Of a stretch of DNA of 64,000 nucleotides, positions 34,129 through 43,899 are shown piece after piece. The notes beneath the pieces were generated by a model that saw only the letters and a program-made list of their open reading frames with translations, did not search any database and was not told where the DNA came from. Origin of the DNA: Epiperipatus broadwayi (lineage: Eukaryota > Onychophora > Udeonychophora > Euonychophora > Peripatidae). The DNA is taken from the NCBI GenBank assembly GCA_028023455.1, contig JAQFVV010012400.1:10158248-10222247 (forward strand), in the 5' to 3' direction. A program made the translations under genes and the position numbers. Numbering within the stretch: the first letter of the stretch is position 1; each line of letters opens with the position of its first letter.

Positions 34129-34270
34129 TAGTTCAGTGGATAGAAAGCTTGTTGTTATGCAAAATATTTCTAGCTTTATTTTCAGTTTAAAAAAGTGATA
34201 ATCAAATAAAATGGGATTAGTGTGTTTGATGTTCTAGCATGCTTAAATGTCATATGACCTCATATGAATA
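34129..34270. repeat. Possible tRNA-like and tSINE fragments
   Basis: AGTAGTTCAGTGGATAGAAA at 34130-34150 resembles a box A; no box B is found. GCTTAAATGTCATATGACC near 34242-34260 matches the tSINE family in reverse orientation. Confidence 0.25.
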
Positions 34271-34362
34271 AGGAAATAAAAATCTAGAGACTTATTATGT
34301 CACAAGTTTGATATTATTTATTATTTAGAGTATTATATTTTTACTAAAATAAACATTTGTAT

Positions 34363-34437
34363 AAACCTACCCTAGCACCTCTCTGAGGAGTGCCAAAGCA
34401 CGAAACCATGGTCAAAGGTTTGGCAGGGGGGTCCTGA
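34363..34437 (+). ncRNA. Hammerhead ribozyme, Rz3 type, complete core
   Basis: CUGAGGA at 34383-34389 (position 7 is G, a variable site), stem II GUGC-CAAA-GCAC at 34390-34401 (four perfect pairs), GAA at 34402-34404, stem III ACCAUGGU at 34405-34412, an 8-nt palindrome containing A15.1 and U16.1, and cleavage nucleotide C at 34413. Stem I: ACCU-U side 34377-34382 pairs with A-AGGU 34414-34419 except for one C-A mismatch; a C-rich strand (34366-34372) faces a run of six G (34426-34431) beyond an internal loop. All core residues are present. Unlike Rz1 and Rz2, only one copy was seen. Confidence 0.8.
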
Positions 34438-34920
34438 CAGAGATATTTTAAATGCTTTCTCTAGCTAAGCATTTATCACAAAGTTTGTTGAGGAATTGGC
34501 AATCCTCATTGTTTATAACTTACAAGCTTAAGAGAATAGGGTCATGTGATCTATGACTCTTATTTTGACTATTCAGTGTACTTATGTTTGTTTATTTAAT
34601 TTTCATATTTGTTGCATTAATAATTTTACTTTCTTTACATCTTAATGCTATGAGAGCTCATTAAGATTCATGATGTAGCTCTAAATTTGAAATTCTAAAA
34701 TAAATTAAGAGAATGGAAAGCAAAGCTGTATTTCCATTTTTCAGGATTAAAGATACTCCTACATTGTGAAACCAACCTAAGGAATATATGTAAAATCTTA
34801 TTTTTTTTGTCAGATCTAACCTTTGAGAGTCTGTATTAATAAAGAGTCTCATATCACTTCCTAAAGCATCTGTGCATAAGAATAGTCCTAATGGAATGGG
34901 ATTGCAAATTATCTTCAAAA
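34438..34920. other. Non-coding DNA downstream of Rz3
   Basis: An imperfect hairpin TGCTTTCTCTAGCTAAGCA lies at 34453-34471. The frame at 34661-34918 has no recognised domain. Confidence 0.3.
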
Positions 34921-34921
34921 T

Positions 34922-34990
34922 ATCGAGGTTACAGCCTCAGTAAATATTACTTACGTAATCAATGTGCGTTTAATAAATTTATAATTATAG
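34922..34990 (-). repeat. Copy of the 25.3-kb hairpin family flank
   Basis: GGTTACAGCCTCAGTAAATA and TTACTTACGTAATCAATGTG followed by AATAAATTTATAATTATAG is the reverse complement of 25330-25405 with few mismatches. Confidence 0.75.
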
Positions 34991-35378
34991 TACTTAATGT
35001 GATTTTGAACATTTCAAGTGTATACATTTCAAAATAATATTTTTTTAAATAATATTATTCAGTGTTTAATTTTCTATAAACATCTTATTAATTTTTAACT
35101 AATTAAAAATCCCCTCTGATATTAGTTGTAGTGCATCTTTCTATCATGCTTATGACCTGTGACTGAATGCAGGTGAAATAAATTTAAACAATTTGTTTAA
35201 TCTAAGCTTGGTTTTTTTCTTTTGCCAGTAGTCAATCCTTAGACCTACATAATCATCTTAAATTGATTGTAAATGGATACCTTCCTATTCCCAATTGAGA
35301 AGATTTATGCTTAGGACCTTGTCTGAAGATTTTAACTAGATTTTAAAGCAGATTTTTCTTTCATTAAAATTGTTTTTT
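34991..35378. other. AT-rich non-coding DNA
   Basis: Nothing recognised. Confidence 0.3.
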
Positions 35379-35410
<32 letters not shown>

Positions 35411-35411
35411 T
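35379..35411. repeat. (CA)n(TA)n compound microsatellite
   Basis: About ten CA units followed by six TA units. It produces part of the 90-codon frame at 35370-35642, which is not a gene. Confidence 0.9.
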
Positions 35412-35435
35412 AATCATCAGCTAATAATATATGTA

Positions 35436-35600
35436 TATATAATTAAATGGTATTTGAACTCAAACTTTCAAGCTCCTTTTAATCATCCACTCCATTCTAT
35501 ACACATGGCCACATACATGTGGAAAACATTAATGATCTCCAATATACGAATAGCACTCATCAGTTGTGTTGGATCATCATCTCCCATATATATATATAAT
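35436..35600 (-). repeat. Ribozyme repeat Rz1b copy, core deleted
   Basis: On the minus strand: GGGAGATGATGATCCAACAC, then CTGATGAG (35563-35556), then a deletion that removed half of stem II and GAAA, then TTGGAGATCATT. Distal stem I UGAUC/GAUCA still pairs. The tail has GAGTTCAAATACC. Confidence 0.75.
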
Positions 35601-35849
35601 CACTGTCCAGTTTATATTAAGATAGAAAACTTCAAACTTTAATAGTCAGGCTTCAATCTTCTCCACTCTTCAATTCTTCAGCCATCCATATCATTAAAAA
35701 TCTGATGATGGCATGTTCAAATCCCTTGATTGCCGTGTTTTTATTATCATACCTATGTTGACCATAAGTCATTCTGACTCCTCATATGTAGAGTCCCAAG
35801 GCCATTTAAATACACAGAAGAGGGATGGGCAGAATACAGGCTGAATATT
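35601..35849. other. Non-coding DNA, nothing recognised
   Basis: Slightly less AT-rich; no gene supported. Confidence 0.3.
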
Positions 35850-35990
35850 TAATATTTAAATGCAAGTATAGTATATATACTTTAAGCTATATGTAAATAG
35901 AGAGTATTTGAACTACGACTTTCAAATACCTTCTAATCACATCTAGCTTAAAGTATATATTCCATACTTGTATTTAAATATATATATATT
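35850..35990. repeat. Inverted repeat made of Rz1b 3' tails
   Basis: ATATTTAAATGCAAGTATAG and TATATATACTTTAAGCT at 35850-35888 face their complement at 35943-35981. The inner part (GAGAGTATTTGAACTACGAC) is an Rz1b end in reverse. Two tails joined tail-to-tail with the ribozyme lost. Confidence 0.65.
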
Positions 35991-36330
35991 AGCCATTAGC
36001 CAATAATATACACGTATGTATCCGGATATTTCGTTTATATATATATATATAAGCTAACACAACCCTTATAATGATACTTAATCAGTCTAAAATAATTTTT
36101 CCCTATAGTGTTTATATAAATTCACTATCTTCTACTGTGCTACAAATTTCAACCTGTAAATGTAAAAGGATTTAGTTTACATTTGCATTTTTGATTTTAT
36201 ATGAATAATGAAATTGAAAAATTATTAATCAAGATGAAAACTCAAACCGTAGTTACTCTCTCTCTATATATATATATTTAATATTTTCACAGTTTAATTC
36301 AAAAAAGATTTCGTATAACTATTATTAGTT
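35991..36330. other. AT-rich DNA with TA runs
   Basis: TATATA runs near 36038-36052 and a CT/TA run near 36257-36278. No gene recognised. Confidence 0.35.
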
Positions 36331-36492
36331 GTTATATTTTCATTTACCATTGTCAAACTCCCTCCACTCACAACTCCGACGCCATCCATTTCAGATAAAT
36401 ATAATAATGACCATTTTATTGCATTTATCTGAAATGGATGGCGTCGGAGTTATGAGTGGAGGGAGTTTGACAGTGGTAAATGAAAATGTAAC
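36331..36492. repeat. Near-perfect 70-bp hairpin next to an Rz1a ribozyme
   Basis: Arms 36331-36400 and 36423-36492 differ at about 3 of 70 positions, with a 22-base loop. The right arm is the Rz1a leader (ATTTATCTGAAATGGATGGC, GAGGGAGTTTGACAGTGG), so the left arm is a new inverted copy of it. The arms are less AT-rich than the surroundings. A transcript would form a long microRNA-precursor-like duplex. Confidence 0.85.
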
Positions 36493-36690
36493 ATTTTACC
36501 CTAGATAAATACTTTTCATATAATAAAGACATATATGAGGTGACCTGGGCCAACTGATAAGTGCTGGTTCAGCACGAAATGCATTTTGGTGGTCATTTGT
36601 CTTTTATTATATCTTCATTTAAATGAATTTTAAAAGAATGGGGAAGTGTGGAGGTATTTATTATATTTATAATATATGTCACTTATGGCG
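36393..36690 (+). repeat. Ribozyme repeat Rz1a copy
   Basis: Leader (shared with 17.4, 45.05 and 48.3 kb), then AATAAAGACATATATGAGG, the ribozyme at 36541-36595, then TTATATCTTCATTT, the inverted partner of the leader block (10 of 12 pairs). Confidence 0.75.
36541..36595 (+). ncRNA. Hammerhead ribozyme, Rz1a type, G8 mutated
   Basis: Distal stem I UGACC (36541-36545) pairs with GGUCA (36591-36595); bulge UGG; proximal GCCAA (36549-36553) pairs with UUGGU (36586-36590); core CUGAUAA (36554-36560) has A in place of G8; stem II GUGCUG-GUU-CAGCAC perfect; GAA at 36576-36578; stem III AUGCAU (36579-36584), a perfect palindrome; cleavage nucleotide U at 36585. Structure is excellent, but loss of G8, which takes part in the reaction, predicts no activity. 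Confidence 0.8.
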
Positions 36691-37450
36691 ATTCCAAATC
36701 CAAAAAAAAAAAAAAAAGATAAAACAAAACAATAATAAAAATAAACTAGAGACAAACTTTGTGATAATTATACAAAACCAATCTGTTCAACACAAATAGA
36801 CCCACTTATAGAAATGCGAGTCCATTATTCTGTTTATGTGATATTTATCAATATTAATTTTTTTCCTGAAATGAATTTAATTGTAGTTCTCTAATGTATA
36901 CTCTTTTTTGCCACATTTTCCTAATGAAAATAATCAATATTGCATTTGTTCAGAATGCCTTTTAATCTTTATAAATCTTCCTCTCTTTCATGAAAATCTT
37001 GTTTAAGTTAACCATAAATCCTTTTCCAGGAAATTTTATATTGATTATTGGAATGTGAGTTTATAATAGCAATTCTAGAATATTGTGTATAGAAAGTTTA
37101 AAAAATATTGATTGGTCTATGATCTCATTATAGTATTTTTTAAATTTTATGGAGTATCCTTAAATGAAATATTTTAATGCTTTTATATTATATCAAAAAT
37201 GCATACATTAGTTAATATACAATAATATTTAAATAAAGTTTAATTTGAATAAGAAGGTCATTTTTTGTTTGACATGTTCAATGTAAAACAATTAATAATT
37301 GTTTATGGATTATATCTGATTTTTAATTTAAGCCAAAACTTAAATGATCTCACATGTTTCGATGATTGAAAGAATTATATGTATAAAATATGAATATTAA
37401 AAGCCAAATTGAATGTATATAAGTAATATATCATATTGAACAAGCAGTAT
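36691..37450. other. AT-rich non-coding DNA
   Basis: An A15 run lies at about 36702-36717. No gene recognised. Confidence 0.3.
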
Positions 37451-37563
37451 AGTAAATAATTTAATGATTTGTTGCTCAAGCACTCATGTATTTGATCACT
37501 GAAGTAAGAAAGAGTTGTGCTGTGATCTATAAAACTTTAGTTCATAGGACTACAGCTGTATCA
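37451..37563 (+). repeat. tSINE copy
   Basis: GATTTGTTGCTCAAGCACTC (box A side), GTATTTGATCACTGAAG and TTTAGTTCATAGGACTACAG follow the family order. It ends at the Rz2 copy. Confidence 0.5.
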
Positions 37564-37564
37564 C

Positions 37565-37745
37565 TTTATTAAGACACAGAGGCAAAACTCTCCATACAAT
37601 AGTGCCATTCAGTGCAAGACATAGTAATCAATGGATGCAGGAAAGTTTGTGCATAAAATTCCTATCTAGTGCCTACTCATCCAATATCCCCAAACTAGTT
37701 TCTAGCTGTGGCCTTCGTCAGTGAGGAGCCTTGGATTTGAGAGCA
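37565..37745 (-). repeat. Ribozyme repeat Rz2 copy
   Basis: Reverse complement of the copy at 33640-33850 at about 85% identity by eye: AATCAATGGATGCAGGAAAG, GTGCCTACTCATCCAATATC and the ribozyme at 37679-37736. Its end (37578-37619) is the inverted partner of 37811-37853. Confidence 0.8.
37679..37736 (-). ncRNA. Hammerhead ribozyme, Rz2 type
   Basis: Minus strand: AUCCAA/UUGGAU distal stem I; UCCUCA/UGGGGA-type proximal stem; CUGACGA core (position 7 is C, a variable site); stem II GGC-CACA-GCU with a G-U pair; GAA; stem III ACUAGU palindrome; cleavage nucleotide U. Core intact; U at the cleavage site is accepted but usually slower than C. Differences from the 33.6-kb copy fall at variable or wobble positions. 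Confidence 0.8.
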
Positions 37746-37910
37746 CTGCATCTAGATCTTCATCATGAGGCGCCTTGGCTCTGAGGGCACAAACCTTTCT
37801 GCATACTACTCTGCCTTGTACTGAGTGACTCTATTGTATGGAAGTTTTGCCTCAATGAAAAACAGCTTGCATAAGCATAAAGAATGATGATTATGTGATG
37901 TTTGACATTT
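37746..37910. repeat. Second, rearranged Rz2 piece
   Basis: 37746-37795 on the minus strand repeats the Rz2 start (GAGCCAAGGCGCCTCATGAT), and 37811-37910 on the plus strand is an Rz2 tail (TATTGTATGGAAGTTTTGCC, AAGCATAAAGAATGATGATT). With the copy at 37565-37745 this forms an inverted composite. Confidence 0.65.
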
Positions 37911-39535
37911 TATTAAGCTAAATGTAACATAATTTTGTGAAATGACTTACTTGGAAGGTATTTTTAGACTAATTAGGAATAACTTATACCAATGATCATA
38001 TAGAATATCTGAATTTTATTGAAAATACAACTGCTTTATTGATTAAATTACCTATTGTATCAATCGTTTGACATCTTAGGGGCAGTTTTTAGATAAATAG
38101 TAATTAAACTATTATTGGTATTATTGTCAAATAATAGATTGAATTTAAATAAGAAAAAAAAGTTACATTAAAATTCTGAAATGAATTCATAGCTTTAGAA
38201 TATTTAATCTTAATATATTTATAGCATATTAGATAAGAAGTACCAATGTCCTGTTCTGCTTAGTGCATTGGTGAAGTAATGGACTCAAAATTAAAATTTC
38301 CAGGGCCAATTTTCACTTGAATAACATTAAAAAACTTGGTTAAAATTAACCAAAGGAAAAAGTCAAAAGTTCAATCTGCTATTAAAATCAAGTGTCACAA
38401 GACTATCTGAGCAAATATTCACACAATATTTTAACAATATATGTTGACTCTCATGAAAGTTTTGTACATAACTACAAGATCATTTACATAAAAACTTCTA
38501 GATTTTTAACTAACATTAGATATATAACTAGGCTAAGCAGTTTAAACTTTTATGACATGTGTACACTTTGGCTTTGATAAAATTAATAAAGTCTTGGGCA
38601 GAGCACCTATCAGTAAGATGTGGCTGAGAAAAAAAGGTGCAATAATTGTTTTCAAGTATAATTTTTTGATATTGATTTTATTCCTAGTGATAACTTAAAT
38701 GCAACATATGATAGTTTAGAACACCTATAACTATATCATTTTTGGTTTTGTGAATTTTATTTTCTGATTTGGATTATTTACTTACCTTTAATTAAATTTA
38801 ATAATAAGATCTTTTACTAAGTTTTATTTCACAATCAATTGTCTGTTTTCAGGAATCTTGTTGAATCTTGAAATTACCTTAATATTCTCAAATTTCTTAC
38901 TTTCTATTATTTTGACACTTGATAAAATAGTAATGTTTTTTATAATTTTTTTTTACAAATGTTTTTGACATTTTCAGCATAAAGTGAAGCTTGTTTTTGA
39001 ATTTCAGTAGATTTTTTTTAATCACTTTTTCTAAAAGTTCATAATAATCCTTATTTAATTTCCCAAAATTCAAGTGAACCTAAAAGATATGAAAATAAAG
39101 AAAAGATATTTATTACTATGGACTGACTCAATGCATTTTAGTATAATTAATAGATCAAAACTGAACCTATCACATTATTTTCTTAGTCATTTGCCTTAAA
39201 TAAAACAAAAATCCAAATCTATATTTGTTTTATTCTCTCCCCCGCCCTCAGAGAACTTCTTGTGACATTCAATGTTTACTGCTAAAAATTATTTATCTGT
39301 GCATGCTATTCAGCACATTTAAGGATATAATTATAACCATAAATCATTTGCATTTCTATCACACTACTATACAACTTCTAGAAATATCCTTAGACATCTA
39401 AATTTATATATTCAGCTCGCCCCTAGATCCTTTTTAAAAATTTAACAAGTTAACACATTCAATTCTCATAATTTTTTCTTTTCAATGATATTTATTTTTT
39501 CCTAATTTTTTTATACTTCTGTAGTAAATTAAGAT
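37911..39535. other. AT-rich non-coding DNA
   Basis: A weak tRNA-like/SINE-like block lies near 38255-38325. The frame 38392-38577 has no domain. Nothing else recognised. Confidence 0.3.
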
Positions 39536-39545
39536 CGTTATAGAA

Positions 39546-39565
39546 TATATATATATATATATATC
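39546..39565. repeat. (TA)n microsatellite
   Basis: About ten TA units. Confidence 0.85.
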
Positions 39566-41625
39566 CACTTTATTACTTGCAATATAATCTCTACTTGTGC
39601 ATTATCACAAAATATAATAAGCACATGATTATAAAAATAAAGAAATAAATTTTAAATATAAATTTTAAAACAAATGATATGTTAACATTTTTAATAAAAC
39701 TTCAACATCAAATAATTCAAACAATTTTATCTCATGTAAAAATAACTCATAAATGCACAATTTATCAGAAGCATCTTAAGAATTCACCACATTAAACATC
39801 TTTATTACAAACAACTTCACAATAAAACTTTAAGACTTATTTATCAAAAAATAAGATAATTTCTTTAAAATGTGAAAAAATCCTTGTGATACAAAGAATG
39901 AGACAAATTGTCAGATCTTACAGCAAAATCTTTACTATTAGTTTAAGTTATACAAAAAATCTTCATACTATAACAAACTGTTTGCCTTCTAATATTCACA
40001 TTAAACTCAATAATGACTGGAAAGGCAGGTTAATTCCAAAATAAGGAAGAGTTGTTGCTATGATTAAATTAGTCCAAAAACATACCATGGTCTCACTTGA
40101 CATTTCCACATATTTTAGAAAACTCATTAATTATATCCTATAATATTTCAAAACATAGATCTCACAACTACTTGTTTTATATAAATGTTAGAAAAACATA
40201 CAATACAAAACACACACACATCCTGCAATAATGTTATCTTGTCTTCCCAAACCCAATAATTCTTCAATATTGTGACCTACTACATTTTAAAAACATTATA
40301 GAAAAAAAACTGAAAATACCACATGGTAACTGAAGAATCTGAGATCAATCACATAAAAATAATTGTGCAAAAACTATGATATTATTCTGAAGAAAATTTA
40401 ATGTTTTTGCAAGGAAAGATATTTTCTAGTACATTATAACTTGTCTGAGAGTGACACATTTTATGTATATCAGCATTGAACAGGACACACTAAAAATATT
40501 CACTCAACATAATTTGAAATTTTTTTATTTGTTAAGATCGACCTTCTCCAATTTGCTATACAAATATCAAAAATCTTTCTTCATCAATTAAGCTTTGCTT
40601 GTGAACATAGTAATGTTAAAAACCAGCTACAAAATAATTTTTAAGGATTTTATCCATTTTTAAAACAGAATAGGTATTTCTCAGTCTTCTTCCTTATCCC
40701 ATTATTTGTTGTATTTTATATTGACATTTTATTATCTCAAAATTAAGCCTCAGACAACTCATTAACAGCTTCTTAGTTAAAAAATTACTAGAATACAAAA
40801 TACAAAACATGATTGTATATAAAATTAATTGTGTTTTTGCAATATGATTTACTATGGTCAAACAAGCCAAAGAGCATGACAATGCACTTAATAGATGAAT
40901 TGATAAATGTGCTTTACACATTCATTACTTAGCATATGGACATAAAATAAATGCTACAAAAATATTAACTCTTTAAATTACATTTAAGATCCAAAAAGAA
41001 GACAAATATATGAAATATATTACATTAAACATAATTTAAATAATTGTATGAGCATTTATAAAACTTCAATAAATTTAGTTAACAACTAACTGGTCAATTA
41101 AAAATGAATAGAAAATTATATATGATAATATATATAAAACTGTATAATGTATATATTATTTATTATGTATATCATAATGTTATATTGTCAATTCCTTGAA
41201 GTTATATTGTATTTCTACATAAAGGTTTTATTCTATTTTACTGATGTTTTAGTTTGTTACTGTTATTTTATTTCCATTGGATGGTAAAAGAGATAATATT
41301 TGAAAAATATACTAAATCATGTGATGAAAAAGATTTTTTATGTATAATTATTATTAATGTATAGATTTTTATAGCAGTTGCATATGATTTTTATTGTTTA
41401 TTATAACTGTAAGGACTATAACTGATGTAAACACCATAGAAAAAAATATAAAACTTTACAATATTGAGATTCTCAAGTTTGTTTAAATCAACAGTACAAC
41501 AATTGCAATAAATATTTTAAATTTCTCAGGAAGTCTCAAATAAATTTTTAAGGGTTTTATTGTGCAGTTTTATACTAGGGATTAATATTTATACTGAATA
41601 TATATAAAGTCAGGGGATAATCACC
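39566..41625. other. AT-rich non-coding DNA, 2 kb
   Basis: A-rich and C-containing on the plus strand between about 39600 and 40950, like the strand bias of the LINE body at 1-4195, but no LINE motif could be read in any frame. Could be a very old element body or plain intergenic DNA. Confidence 0.3.
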
Positions 41626-41629
41626 AAGA

Positions 41630-41786
41630 ATATTTAATTAAAAGTTAAACTTCCTTCTAATTGCCATGTTCAATAGCTACAGTATGAAAATGATTTTCTA
41701 TTATATTTTATATATCTTTTTTTTTATTAGAGAAAGTTATCCAGAAGAACATCAGTCTGAGGGCAGTTGAACTTTTAATTAAATAT
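41630..41786. repeat. Inverted repeat, 22-bp arms
   Basis: ATATTTAATTAAAAGTTAA at 41630-41648 and TTGAACTTTTAATTAAATAT at 41767-41786 are inverted partners with one mismatch, about 110 bases apart. Confidence 0.65.
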
Positions 41787-43255
41787 AGTTGAATGATATA
41801 TCATTCAACTTTACACGTATTCAATATAAATACACGATTCATTATACCCACATATATCTGTTTATTTGTTACAGAGTTTTATAAATGAGTGAAATATTTC
41901 TGTTCTGTCAAATTAATAACAATTATTTCAAGATCAATTTACATTTAAAGATTTAAGCTGATTTAAGATTACTATCTGACTGATGTTAATTTGAATAGCT
42001 CTGGTAAAATAAAATCTAAAATACAGTAGAAAATAATCATTTTCCACCTGTAAAAAGTTATTAAATGGGACATCTAGAGAGTAGTTAAACTTATAATTAA
42101 ATGTCATGTGATTATCACCTGTCTTTATGTATAATTAGTGATTAATAAGATAGTATACTCTAAACATTTGACATTATTTTTTTCTGAAATTAATATTCCT
42201 TTACAAGAAAATCAGTATCAGCTTTGATATTTATCATGAGGTCACAATTATCCCAAGAGATATTGCAAATTTAACTCTGACATAATTAACAAGCTCTCAA
42301 TAATTATTGTCTCTTTTTCCCTTGATAAGCCTTCTTGGACATTATCATCCAGTAAGTTTCTTCTCTGTCTATTTTCTGATTTATCTACCAAATTTTCAGA
42401 CTTTTTAATATGTTTATTTTTTTTACAAAGTCAAACCTCATAATAAATGATATAATAAAACATAAACTTATATAATCAAGAAACACATTCAATTCTCATT
42501 CACTTTGCTCCAAAAATAATAACAACAAACTCAATTATTGCAAATATACTGGCATTTTACTTACCATGGTGTGACAATTAACTCTACGATTGTAGTTAAA
42601 GAAACATATCAGTATATCTCTAGGGAAAATGTAACAATTTTCTCTCTTTTAAAATCATGAGAACATATTTAAGACAGAATAGTTTTGGAATGTCTGATTC
42701 CTAAAATTCTTATTCAATACAAAACTTTTTATAAGAATTTGCAAAGATTCTCAATTTAATGACATATATACATGTTTTTTTTAAAATTTAGATGTTGTCA
42801 ATGTGCTTCAAAACATACATTCTCATTAAAAATGGGGAAGTAACTTATGCTAGTATTATTGATAAACTTATCATCACAAGCATAAATATTATATTATAGA
42901 ATATATTAAACCTTTACTTTAAGTTGATTTGATTTTTCCTAAGATAGAATTAACCAATATTCATTTTAATTATTTTAAGAAATATCAATATCAGTCCCAA
43001 TATGCAGTGTTATAAATGTATTGTGATTAATATAATTATATAACAATTTATGCAATTAATATTACAATCTAACAACTTAGATTGTAAACAAAAGTGGTAT
43101 CACTTTTATTTGCTAAAAATATATGAATCTTATAGCAATATTGATATACATAATTATATAAAAAAAGCATATGATGGAATCCCTCTCAAAAGAGCTTAGG
43201 AAGCACTGGAATTAACAAGCATAAGTATAATTCTTGTTATAACAGTTAACAAATT
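41787..43255. other. AT-rich non-coding DNA
   Basis: No gene recognised. Confidence 0.3.
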
Positions 43256-43259
43256 ATAT

Positions 43260-43485
43260 AATAATCCACATGATCTGGACCAACTGATGAGTGCTGGTTC
43301 AGCATGAAATATGTATATGGAGATCATTTATCTTTTTCATATGTGTGGGATCATATGTATTGGTTGGATGAGATAGATTGGATGTCTGAAGGAAGCTTGA
43401 ATGTCTGGGTTCAAATCCCCTATAATTACATCTAAACTTCAGGAATATAAAGTATACCTGTATTTAAATATTAAAAATGGAAATG
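43260..43485 (+). repeat. Ribozyme repeat Rz1b copy
   Basis: 5'-short copy starting AATCCACATGATCTGG, then the ribozyme (43271-43326), a spacer with GGATGAGATAGATTGGATG, and TCTGGGTTCAAATCCCCTAT with the tail AAAGTATACCTGTATTTAAA. The tail matches the inverted tails at 35.85-35.99 kb. Confidence 0.8.
43271..43326 (+). ncRNA. Hammerhead ribozyme, Rz1b type, core intact
   Basis: Distal stem I UGAUCU (43271-43276) pairs perfectly with AGAUCA (43321-43326); CUGAUGA at 43284-43290; stem II GUGCUG-GUU-CAGCAU (six pairs, one G-U); GAA at 43306-43308; stem III AUA-UG-UAU (43309-43316); cleavage nucleotide A at 43317. One U of the proximal UUGG strand is missing, which weakens stem I; otherwise complete. 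Confidence 0.75.
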
Positions 43486-43895
43486 ATAAATATGATTTTA
43501 ATTAATATAATATAAGCAAAGAACACAAATAGGAATGTTGGCTCTTACTTACATTATTTAAATTATATCTAGAACAAGTCCTTAAAATATGGAAAAGAAA
43601 TGTAAAAAAATGTAAATTCTTTTATGTAATAATTAAATACTTTGTACATTGTGCAATTCTGATGATTAGCTAGGTTTGTTCACAGTCATGATGATTTGAA
43701 TTATAAGGCTAAAAATTAATAGAGGAAGACAGAAAACAGGACAAGAAAAGAAATACAACTATAAAATATTTTTATTGGAGGATTACAACAAGGCATAATT
43801 TTGAAAATGAACAATATATTGGAAAATGTGAAAAATATAAGCATATAATCATGAAGATCACATACAGGAGAACAACAGATGAAGCTGTAGAAAAA
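43486..43895. other. AT-rich DNA, possible upstream part of the RTE relic
   Basis: No motif readable; minus-strand frames at 43716-44160 are shadows of the A-rich plus strand. Confidence 0.3.
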
Positions 43896-43899
43896 TATA

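Noticed and set aside
35370-35642. 90-codon frame as a gene
   Set aside because: It starts in a CA/TA microsatellite and continues through an Rz1b repeat.
38255-38325. tRNA gene or SINE near TTCTGCTTAGTGCATTGGTG
   Set aside because: Some box A likeness but no acceptable box B or arms; kept only as a weak note.
38560-38615. RT motif A on the minus strand (LIDFIK-like)
   Set aside because: Only a few residues match, with no neighbouring RT motifs.
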